DNA from: Adhaeribacter sp.
Lineage (GTDB): Bacteria > Bacteroidota > Bacteroidia > Cytophagales > Hymenobacteraceae
Reading direction: 5' to 3'
DNA: 5,301 nucleotides
Assembly (NCBI GenBank): GCA_028288395.1
Contig: JAQBNV010000152.1
Span: 1-5,301 of the forward strand
Notes under the pieces: model-generated
The model's input: the letters and a program-made list of their open reading frames with translations, nothing else
Databases searched by the model: none
What the model was told of the DNA's origin: nothing
Shown here: positions 1-5,301 of the stretch, piece after piece
Layout: every line of letters begins with the position of its first letter
Numbering within the stretch: position 1 is the stretch's first letter
Translations under genes and position numbers: made by a program

Positions 1-29
1 CTACAATCAGTATGATAATTACGTAGTTG

Positions 30-61
30 TTGCACCCAAAAATAGAACCCTAATAGTTTAC
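30..61 (+). promoter_or_regulatory. Weak Bacteroidetes-type promoter candidate for the YqaE/Pmp3 gene
   Basis: The Bacteroidetes housekeeping consensus is a TTG near -33 and TAnnTTTG near -7. Here a TTG at 30-32 is followed, after 21 bases, by TAGTTTAC at 54-61, which matches four of the six fixed positions of the -7 element. Transcription would start near 68-70 and leave an untranslated leader of about 30 bases before the ATG at 99. The spacing is good but the -7 match is weak, so this is only a suggestion. Confidence 0.25.
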
Positions 62-98
62 GCTTTCCTAAATCCCCAACTAACTAAAATTTAAAATT

Positions 99-710
99 AT
101 GAAAAGAAAAAGTTTACTGCATTACAGCTTGGCCATTCTGGTTATTCAATTTTTATTTTCCTGTAGCTCCGCCGAATATTACCGGTTTGCGCCTAGCCAA
201 CAGGAAACCTACAAAAAAGTAAAAGAAAAACCAGCCCCAACTATTATTCCAAGCGAAATCGCCGTTGCACCAGCCCTGGATGCTCCTGAAGCAGTTGTAG
301 CTGCGAAACCAGAACCTTCTTTGGAGGCTAGCGTGCAGGCTCTTAAACGTACCTTATCGGTAAAGAATAAGGTAGAGGCAAAAGCACTTGTCCCGGAAAA
401 AATAATACCAACGGCCCCTACCGAACTAAGCGCACAGGAAGCCGAAGCCTTGGCGAAGGTGCAAACCCAGTTAGCACTATTAACCAAAGCCCAGAAAAAA
501 GAAATTAAAACCGGTATAAAAGGAATTCTCCAGGAAAGTGCCTCGGGAACCAACATCTTAGAAATAGTTCTGGCGGTACTTTTACCTCCGCTAGCGGTTT
601 TTCTCCACGATGGATTAAATACGCGGTTTTGGATAAGCCTTATACTCACGCTCCTGTTCTGGATCCCGGGCGTCATTTATGCCTTATTAGTCGTGACGGA
701 TAGTATCTAA
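99..710 (+). CDS. Predicted lipoprotein-type precursor with C-terminal YqaE/Pmp3 membrane domain
   Basis: The 203-residue product has three parts. Residues 1-22 look like a lipoprotein signal peptide: MKRK, a hydrophobic stretch, then the lipobox LFSC with Cys22 as the lipidation site. Residues 26-150 are a low-complexity linker rich in Ala, Pro, Glu and Lys, with a likely short helical or coiled-coil stretch at about 108-145. Residues 150-203 match the YqaE/Pmp3 (UPF0057) family: ILEIVLAVLLPPLAVFLHDG as the first helix, then FWISLILTLLFWIPGVIYAL as the second, with the family's PP and IPG motifs. Stand-alone YqaE/Pmp3 proteins are only about 50-60 residues; in yeast Pmp3 affects membrane potential and cation tolerance, and bacterial roles are mostly stress-linked and poorly defined. 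The ATG is preceded by A/T-rich DNA without a Shine-Dalgarno motif. The gene is monocistronic, convergent with the transporter gene and followed at once by a terminator. The domain call is confident; lipidation, topology and function are inferred. Confidence 0.88.
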   Translation: MKRKSLLHYSLAILVIQFLFSCSSAEYYRFAPSQQETYKKVKEKPAPTIIPSEIAVAPALDAPEAVVAAKPEPSLEASVQALKRTLSVKNKVEAKALVPEKIIPTAPTELSAQEAEALAKVQTQLALLTKAQKKEIKTGIKGILQESASGTNILEIVLAVLLPPLAVFLHDGLNTRFWISLILTLLFWIPGVIYALLVVTDSI

Positions 711-734
711 AGTTCTGAAATTAATTTTAATTAT

Positions 735-763
735 GCTCCTTAAGCAATTAAGGAGCTTTTTTT
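735..763 (+). terminator. Intrinsic terminator of the YqaE/Pmp3 gene, possibly bidirectional
   Basis: A perfect 9-bp stem, GCTCCTTAA (735-743) and TTAAGGAGC (748-756), closes a GCAA tetraloop of the stable GNRA class and is followed by seven T residues (757-763). It starts 24 bases after the stop codon. A run of A residues with the left side A/T-rich means it could also stop leftward transcription coming from the transporter gene, though the T tract on that strand is weaker. Confidence 0.88.
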
Positions 764-839
764 ATGGCTCACGTTAAACCACCGGCACCTGTAATTCGAT
801 TCGTCAATATTTAAAGAAGCATTTTTATTCCAGGGAGCA

Positions 840-2606
840 TTAGAAAGGTAAAAAATACGGAATAATAAGCGAAGCGGCAACCCAGATGATAATATTGAGC
901 GGGGTGCCAAATTTTAAATAATCATTAAATTTGTAATTACCCGGCGCGTAGACCATAGTATTAGTGGGATAGCTCATGGGCGTCATGAACGTAAGTGAGC
1001 AGGCAAACATAACCGCAACCAGAAAAGGCCGGTCGCTCACCTGCAGGGCTGCGGCCAGGCTAATTACAATCGGTGTCATCAGGGCGGCAGTGGCTTTGCT
1101 GGACAGAATATTCGTGGATAAGAAGGTTAAGAGAAAAATTAGGCTCAGGGTAATTCGAGGGTCCAGGGCACCCATATTTTCAAATATAAAAGTAGAAATT
1201 ACATCTGAGCCGCCGGTTTACTCCAGTGCCTTCCCCCTCGAAAGAACCCCCGCCATCATAAAAATCACCTTCCACTGAATGGCCTGATACGCTTCTTTGG
1301 GTTTCAGGATGGAGGTAATAATTAAAAGCAGGCTGCCCACCATTGCGCTGATAAGGAGAGACGTAATATTCAGGGCTGCCGCGGCCACTACCCCAATTCC
1401 TATAAGCAAAGCCGGAACGGCCTTTTTATAATCTACTTTCCGGGCTTTGTATTTTGATAAAGTAACGACCAGTTTTTGTGCTGCTAGTTTGGCTATATTG
1501 GTTTTACCGGCGTAAAGCAACAGCATATCGCCTTCCTTTAATACCACCTCCGGTAAATGCTGCGTAATGGTTTCGTCGCGATGGCGGATAGCCAAAACCG
1601 AGGCGTGGTAAACATTCCGGAAATCAAGCTTTTCGAGGGAGTTGCCGGCCAGGTCCGAACCGTAAGGAATCATTACTTCGTAAACCTGCTTTTCTTCAGT
1701 TTCTTCTAAAACTTTACCTGAATCGTCGCTGAGTGAATAGCCATTGGTTTGTTTTAAACGGCTCAGGTTTTGAGGGCTGATAATTATTTTAACCACATCA
1801 TTCCTTTTCAGAATAGTGTCGCCAGTTATGTCGTACACATGATCATTATTCCGAATTAAAGCCAGTACCTGCACACTAAAATCTTTGATTAACCGCGTGT
1901 TGCTTACCTTCTGGTTAATATCAGGACTTTGGTCTACCAGCTTTATTTCGGCAATATATTTCTCTGCTTCCTGGATAAAGTTTTCGTCGGTTAGTTTTTT
2001 CCGGTTAGGTAATAAAAGCGGACCGGCCACAAACATATACAGAAACCCAATGGCCATTAAACAAACCGCCGGTAACGTAAATTCAAACATGCCAAAGGGA
2101 GGCAGACCAGATTTTTCGGCATAACTGCCTACCAGAATATTGGTGGAGGTGCCAATAAGGGTACAGGTGCCGCCCATCAGGGCCGAAAAGGAAACCGGAA
2201 TAAGCAAACGGGCCGGGCTGATGTTGGCTTCGCGACAGACGAGTAAAACCATGGGAATGAGAATAGAAACCACAGCTGAATCGTTAATAAAAGCCGATGA
2301 AATACCCGAAATAAAACTAAAGGTTACCAACGCACTGAAATAGTTTTTTTTAGCCAGTTTGATAATGCGGGCACTCAATCCTTCGATCAGGCCGGTTTTA
2401 AAGATGGCCGAACTTACCACAAACATACAGCCCAGGGTAAGCGTTGCCGGGTGGTTGAAACCCGAAAAACCTTCCTCCGGGTCTAGTACCCCCGTAACAA
2501 TAAATAAAGACATGATAAGGATAGAAGTGGTATCAATAGAAAAATATTCTCTTACGAATAAGAAAATACCAATGCCAATAATAACCAACGTAATGTATAA
2601 CTCCAT
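840..2606 (-). pseudogene. SLC13/DASS-family anion symporter with two RCK_C domains, interrupted by an in-frame stop
   Basis: Read through one TAA codon, this frame encodes 588 positions, a normal length for RCK_C-containing members of the divalent anion:Na+ symporter (SLC13/DASS, also called CitMHS/ArsB-like) superfamily. Residues 1-200 are the first membrane half, with AFINDS (105-110) and GTSTN (152-156), the first substrate/Na+ binding signature. Two RCK_C (TrkA_C) regulatory domains lie at about 215-285 and 305-380. The second membrane half starts near 395 and ends at 588, with STN (497-499) and the YPTN motif (546-549). Codon 463 is TAA (1218-1220), so normal translation gives a 462-residue product (1218-2606) without the second binding motif. 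The downstream piece stays in the same frame, has an ATG at 1175, and would yield 111 residues if translated (840-1175). Both halves keep family conservation, so the break looks recent or is a sequencing error. The family carries dicarboxylates, citrate, sulfate or similar anions; the substrate cannot be read here. The ATG at 2606 gives a proper first membrane helix. Confidence 0.85.
1218..1220 (-). other. Premature TAA codon inside the transporter gene
   Basis: The codons around it read ALE-stop-TGG. Family members usually have a residue such as Lys here (an LEKTG-like sequence, from memory of the family), so a single substitution at base 1220, for example AAA to TAA on the minus strand, would explain it. 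The frame is identical on both sides (2606 minus 1175 is a multiple of three), so no indel is involved. TAA is not the codon used for selenocysteine or pyrrolysine. Confidence 0.85.
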
Positions 2607-2652
2607 AGATAAGGCGAAAGGCAGGTAATACTTCTTTGGATATTAAACTTTA

Positions 2653-2660
2653 CAAGTATA
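2653..2660 (-). promoter_or_regulatory. Candidate -7 element upstream of the transporter gene
   Basis: On the minus strand this reads TATACTTG, five of six fixed positions of the Bacteroidetes TAnnTTTG element. It sits about 47 bases upstream of the transporter ATG, leaving a leader of roughly 40 bases. No TTG is found at the expected -33 distance, only a T-rich run, so confidence is low. Confidence 0.3.
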
Positions 2661-2916
2661 CCGATTCTCGGAAAAAAACCGGCTTTACCATTCGACTTTT
2701 AGGAAAAATCCAGCTTATTGCCCGCCCGGTAAATCGCTTGGCTATATTTTTTCTAGGATGTTAATAAGTAGCGCTTATTTTGCTGGGAGAATAAAAATGA
2801 TTACCCGGCAGAAAACCGCAATAGCAGGCACTCCGGTTCAAACAAATAAATATTTAACCAGCCAGAATTTGAATAAAATACAAAAGGTATTGAAGGACTG
2901 CAAGCCAGGAATAATG

Positions 2917-2971
2917 CAGAATTTAATTCTCCTGTTTAATCTAAAGATTAATTTCTACAATATAAATTCTG
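2917..2971. repeat. Nested inverted repeat directly after the aldolase stop codon
   Basis: The outer arms are CAGAATTTA (2917-2925) and TAAATTCTG (2963-2971), a perfect 9-bp inverted repeat. The inner palindrome TTAATCTAAAGATTAA (2936-2951) is centred within half a base of the same point. In the aldolase mRNA this would fold as two stacked helices separated by an internal loop of about ten bases per side. It begins one base past the aldolase stop codon. It lacks a T tract, so it may be a 3'-end mRNA structure rather than a classical terminator. The arms are A/T-rich, and chance is possible. Confidence 0.45.
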
Positions 2972-2972
2972 T

Positions 2973-4031
2973 TTATGCTACTGTAATGGAAGAATCACGG
3001 TAAACATCCTGCACCAATTGCAATAACGCCACCCCTTCGGGGAAAGGCCGCTGAAAGGCACGCCGACCTAATATTAACCCCATCCCACCGGCACGTTTAT
3101 TTATTACTGCTGTCCTCACCGATTGCTGCAAATCCGTGGCTCCCTGCGATTCGCCGCCAGAATTAATTAATCCGGCGCGGCCCATGTAACAGTTGATAAC
3201 CTGGTAACGGCACAAATCTATGGGATGATCGGTAGCCAAAGTATCGTACATGGCTGGGCTCCATTTAGAAAAGTTCACAGCTTTGAAACCACCATTGCTT
3301 TCCGCTATCTTTTGCTTAATAATATCGGCCTGGATAGTTACACCCAAATGATTAGCCTGGCCGGTTAAATCGGCGGCAGTATGGTAATCCTGTTCTTTTG
3401 TTTTAAAAGCGGCGTTGCGGGTGTAGCACCACAGAATAGTAGCCATTCCCAGGGCGTGGGCCCGTTCAAAAGCTTCCGCTACTTCTACCAGTTGGCGGTT
3501 CGATTCTTCGGAGCCAAAATATATAGTGGCCCCTACAGCTACTGCGCCCAGGTTCCAGGCTTCCTCTACCGAACCAAACATTACCTGGTTGTATTTGGTG
3601 GGATAAGTAAGTAGTTCGTTGTGGTTTAGTTTTACGATAAATGGAATCTGGTGCGCATACTTGCGCGCTACCATGGCCAGGTTGCCAAAAGTAGTTGCCA
3701 CGGCATTGCAGCCACCTTCTATGGCCAGTCGGACAATGTTTTCCGGATCGAAATACATGGGATTGGGCGCAAAAGAAAAACCGGCCGTGTGCTCAATATC
3801 CTGGTCTACGGGCAGAATAGATAAATAACCGGTACCTCCCAGCCGTCCGTGGTTAAACAAAGTAGCCAGGCTGCGCAACACCGGAATATTCCGGTTAGTT
3901 TGCATAAACACCCGCTGAATAAAGTCGGGGCCAGGTAGCTGCAATTGTTCTTTCGGAATAAGGGTAGCTGTGTAGCTTAACAGGTCTTCGGCATCGTTAC
4001 CTAAAATTTCAAGGATATTTTGCTGTGCCAT
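2973..4031 (-). CDS. fbaB: Class I fructose-bisphosphate aldolase (FbaB/DhnA type)
   Basis: This cytosolic enzyme cleaves fructose 1,6-bisphosphate into dihydroxyacetone phosphate and glyceraldehyde 3-phosphate, and makes it in gluconeogenesis, through a lysine Schiff base and without a metal. The 352-residue product matches E. coli FbaB (about 350 residues) essentially end to end. Visible landmarks are the DQDIEH motif (76-81) with a candidate acid/base Asp, KLNHNELL (134-141), [10 protein letters not shown] (201-210) with the candidate catalytic Tyr203, DLTGQANH (221-228), ADIIK (235-239) whose Lys239 aligns with the Schiff-base lysine of the archaeal-type aldolase/LsrF superfamily, [13 protein letters not shown] (281-293), and the phosphate-binding [12 protein letters not shown] (315-326). 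Residue roles are assigned by family analogy. The ATG at 4031 gives the usual N-terminus and has no Shine-Dalgarno motif, as is normal in Bacteroidetes. It appears to be its own transcription unit, separated from the upstream pair by a terminator and from the downstream transporter by 366 bases. All key motifs are intact. Confidence 0.95.
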   Translation of the reverse strand: MAQQNILEILGNDAEDLLSYTATLIPKEQLQLPGPDFIQRVFMQTNRNIPVLRSLATLFNHGRLGGTGYLSILPVDQDIEHTAGFSFAPNPMYFDPENIVRLAIEGGCNAVATTFGNLAMVARKYAHQIPFIVKLNHNELLTYPTKYNQVMFGSVEEAWNLGAVAVGATIYFGSEESNRQLVEVAEAFERAHALGMATILWCYTRNAAFKTKEQDYHTAADLTGQANHLGVTIQADIIKQKIAESNGGFKAVNFSKWSPAMYDTLATDHPIDLCRYQVINCYMGRAGLINSGGESQGATDLQQSVRTAVINKRAGGMGLILGRRAFQRPFPEGVALLQLVQDVYRDSSITVA

Positions 4032-4211
4032 AAATTTATTTTAAAGAAGCGTTTATTGCGTTTTGAAAAAAGGATTTTTTCTGGTTAGCTGTACTGTACG
4101 CCAGAATTACCAGGCTTGACATTTTTTTATCTCTCCCTTCTATTCAACGATTGTCCTGGTAAATCGGTTAAAAAATTAAATTTAACAACCAGAATTTCGG
4201 CCGTCCCGGGG
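4032..4211. promoter_or_regulatory. Aldolase upstream region, presumed to hold its promoter
   Basis: The stretch between the aldolase start and the upstream terminator is A/T-rich and has no coding potential I can support. No good TAnnTTTG element is visible on the minus strand; the nearest is TAAATTTA within 4178-4185, without a properly spaced TTG. An 8-bp inverted repeat, TTACCAGG (4107-4114) and CCTGGTAA (4155-4162), flanks a 40-base spacer and might be a pair of regulator sites, but it could occur by chance. Confidence 0.35.
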
Positions 4212-4252
4212 CAAAATAAAAAATCCCGGGCACCATCAGGGACCGGGATTTT
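4212..4252 (-). terminator. Intrinsic terminator of the PepSY-like/SdiA-regulated operon
   Basis: On the minus strand AAAATCCCGG (4252-4243) pairs perfectly with CCGGGATTTT (4229-4220) around a 13-base loop, and the hairpin runs into a T-rich tail, TT-A-TTTT, ending at 4213. It begins 55 bases past the stop codon of the PepSY-like lipoprotein gene, as expected for a terminator. It also insulates the aldolase gene from upstream transcription. The opposite strand has a shorter T tail and could work weakly in the other direction. Confidence 0.8.
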
Positions 4253-4307
4253 ATTTGATTTCAGGAGGAGGCACAAACACCGCCAATCTTAAATATTAAC
4301 GCAGGCT

Positions 4308-4751
4308 TTATTGCTGAACACTAAGGAATTCGTTGTTTTTATCGAAGCACAATTCTATATTGTTGTTTAGTTCTATGTCCTGGTTTTCACCTTCTTTTTC
4401 CCAGCCTACAATGATGGTATTGGCGTATTTCGTTTGCACATACTGGGCTATTTTGGCCGGGATAAAGCTATCGGGCAGTTTATTCTGAGCGCCATCTATT
4501 TCGGTTAAACCGCCTTCCTGGTCAAAATCCATAGAAGTGCCGTTAGCCAACAAAACTTCGTAAGTAGGTTTCTTGTCGAGGAAGTCTTTTTCTTTTACCA
4601 CGTTGGTAATCTTTTCATTGGTAAAATGTAGCGTAATAAATTCTTTTGCCGGACCAGGTAATTCGGAATCAGCGACAACTTCTTCTTTTTCGCAGCTAAA
4701 TAAAAACAAAGAAGAAAGCAGAACTGAAAAGAAAATAGGTTTGGATTTCAT
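4308..4751 (-). CDS. Small PepSY-like (DUF2874) lipoprotein with two tandem repeats
   Basis: I place the start at the ATG at 4751, giving 147 residues. This begins MKSKPIFFSV and leads straight into a lipoprotein signal peptide with lipobox LFSC and Cys20. The alternative ATG at 4787 adds 12 residues that push the charged N-region away from the hydrophobic core. After a short acidic linker come two copies of the PepSY-like fold (the PF11396 type seen in Bacteroidetes, also described as BLIP-like): about 31-87 (LPGPAKEFITLHF, then YEVLLANG and MDFDQEGG) and about 92-147 (LPDSFIPAKIAQYV, then IELNNNIELCFDKNNEFL). Each copy has a helix followed by a strand-turn-strand unit. Such proteins are expected in the periplasm or on the outer membrane; no enzymatic role is known, and binding or inhibitory roles are proposed for the fold. 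The gene begins 55 bases after the SdiA-regulated-type gene on the same strand, with no terminator between, and ends at its own terminator. Domain call good, biological role unknown. Confidence 0.85.
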   Translation of the reverse strand: MKSKPIFFSVLLSSLFLFSCEKEEVVADSELPGPAKEFITLHFTNEKITNVVKEKDFLDKKPTYEVLLANGTSMDFDQEGGLTEIDGAQNKLPDSFIPAKIAQYVQTKYANTIIVGWEKEGENQDIELNNNIELCFDKNNEFLSVQQ

Positions 4752-4806
4752 AAGTAGTAATTTAAAGTTTAAAGAGGTAATAAGCATAAATTGTTATTAA
4801 AAGTAT

Positions 4807-5301
4807 TTAGTTGGTAATTTTGACCTGAATAATATTGCCCTTTCCTTTTTTACCTTCATTCGATATGTACAGGTCGCCCTCCGGGCTAAAGGTCAGGCCT
4901 TCGGGTTGGGTAAAAACCTGTTCGTCTAATTTGTGACGGGAAATAATTTTACCCGAGGCATCCAGCACAAAAAGTTGCGGATTAACTGCTTCCGTTAAAT
5001 AAATATTGCCAGTTTTAGGGTCTATTGCCAGTTCAGAAGGCTGTAAAGCATTGTTCAATTTTTTATTTTTCTGGCTTTGCAGAACCGGATTGGTTAAGCT
5101 TAATTTAAACAAAGGTTCGGCAGCGAGTTTTTTTGTAGCCAGGTCAAAAGCATAAATGCTTTTATAATCTTTGGCGCCTGTTTCGGCTCCTTTGATGACC
5201 AGCAACAACCGGTTATTTTTAGCGTCGTAGGTAAGGCCTTCCACATTGTTTTCGGCGGTTAAAGGCGTTTCGTAAGGTGTTATTTTAGGAGAAGAAGTGT
5301 C
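4807..5301 (-). CDS. SdiA-regulated (YjiK-like) beta-propeller protein, partial (N-terminus outside the window)
   Basis: The frame is open to the window edge, so the true start lies beyond 5301. The visible 164 residues begin DTSSPKITPY and end with the stop at 4807-4809. They contain propeller-blade repeats typical of the SdiA-regulated/YjiK family: VEGLTYDAKNNRLLLVIKG (20-38), QPSELAIDPKTGNIYLTEA (87-105) and QPEGLTFSPEGDLYISNEG (132-150), interleaved with IYAFDL (49-54), LFVLDASGK (110-118) and the final strand IIQVKI (157-162). Family members are usually about 250-300 residues with an N-terminal signal, so roughly a third is probably missing, including any signal peptide. The repeated Glu in VEGL, PSEL and PEGL motifs may help bind a ligand or metal in the central cavity; that is inference. 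The biochemical role of the family is not established. The gene is first of the visible pair and is followed after 55 bases by the PepSY-like lipoprotein gene, so the two are probably co-transcribed. Confidence 0.82.
   Translation of the reverse strand, partial: DTSSPKITPYETPLTAENNVEGLTYDAKNNRLLLVIKGAETGAKDYKSIYAFDLATKKLAAEPLFKLSLTNPVLQSQKNKKLNNALQPSELAIDPKTGNIYLTEAVNPQLFVLDASGKIISRHKLDEQVFTQPEGLTFSPEGDLYISNEGKKGKGNIIQVKITN

Larger units (their letters stand above)
2607..2972. other. 366-base intergenic region without a supported gene
   Basis: This gap lies between the aldolase stop codon and the transporter start, both on the minus strand. It is A/T-rich. I see a possible promoter element for the transporter (2653-2660) and a nested inverted repeat next to the aldolase stop (2917-2971). 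There is no clear T-tailed terminator for the aldolase. An 81-codon open frame at 2758-3003 on the plus strand has no recognisable domain and runs into the aldolase gene, so I do not call it. Confidence 0.6.

Noticed and set aside
209..676. 155-codon open frame on the minus strand opposite the YqaE/Pmp3 gene
   Set aside because: It lies wholly inside a well-supported gene on the other strand, has no recognisable domain, and reflects the base composition of the real gene.
811..820. TTAAAGAAGC repeated at 811-820 and 4041-4050
   Set aside because: Only 10-11 identical bases in A/T-rich spacers, with no shared flanks; likely chance and not a mobile-element end.
1218..1220. Programmed recoding of the internal stop (selenocysteine or pyrrolysine)
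   Set aside because: The codon is TAA, whereas those systems use TGA and TAG; no downstream recoding structure was evident.
2763..2779. AATAAG/CTTATT hairpin as an aldolase terminator
   Set aside because: The stem is only 6 bp and A/T-rich, has no T tract on the minus strand, and lies about 190 bases past the stop codon.
2758..3003. 81-codon plus-strand open frame in the gap after the aldolase gene
   Set aside because: No domain or credible signal, K/N/I-rich composition of A/T-rich spacer, and its end overlaps the aldolase C-terminus.
4752..4787. Upstream ATG at 4787 as the start of the PepSY-like lipoprotein
   Set aside because: The ATG at 4751 gives a standard short lipoprotein signal peptide; the extra 12 residues would spoil it.
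5242..5244. GTG at 5244 as the start of the propeller protein
   Set aside because: The frame continues open to the window edge with family-like residues upstream, and this Val lies inside a blade motif (NNVEGLTY).

Overview
The window looks like an ordinary chromosomal segment from a Bacteroidetes (Bacteroidota) bacterium, most likely a Cytophagales/Hymenobacteraceae-type organism. The signs are start codons preceded by A/T-rich DNA with no Shine-Dalgarno motif, short lipoprotein signal peptides with an LFSC lipobox, a two-repeat PepSY-like lipoprotein and an SdiA-regulated-type propeller protein. The genus is a guess; the phylum is fairly secure. I see no tRNA, rRNA, CRISPR array, insertion sequence, integrase or other mobile-element sign.

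Layout from left to right. Gene 1 (99-710, + strand) encodes a predicted lipoprotein or secreted precursor whose C-terminus is a YqaE/Pmp3 two-helix membrane domain. It ends at a strong hairpin terminator (735-763). Everything else is on the minus strand. At 840-2606 lies a gene for an SLC13/DASS-type anion symporter with two RCK_C (TrkA_C) domains, cut in two by a single in-frame TAA codon at 1218-1220. A 366-base gap (2607-2972) follows, with a weak promoter candidate for the transporter and a nested inverted repeat next to the aldolase stop codon. At 2973-4031 is an intact class I fructose-bisphosphate aldolase of the FbaB/DhnA type. A second gap (4032-4307) carries the presumed aldolase promoter region and a hairpin terminator that closes the next unit. 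That unit is a likely two-gene operon read leftward: an SdiA-regulated/YjiK-like propeller protein (4807-5301, N-terminus beyond the window), then a small PepSY-like lipoprotein (4308-4751).

The genes do not form one pathway. FbaB is cytosolic central carbon metabolism, the transporter is an inner-membrane anion carrier, and the last two are predicted envelope or periplasmic proteins. The points most worth a second look are the nonsense codon that splits the transporter without a frameshift, and the lipoprotein-type signal sequence joined to a Pmp3 membrane domain. I found no convincing evidence of a novel multi-gene system.
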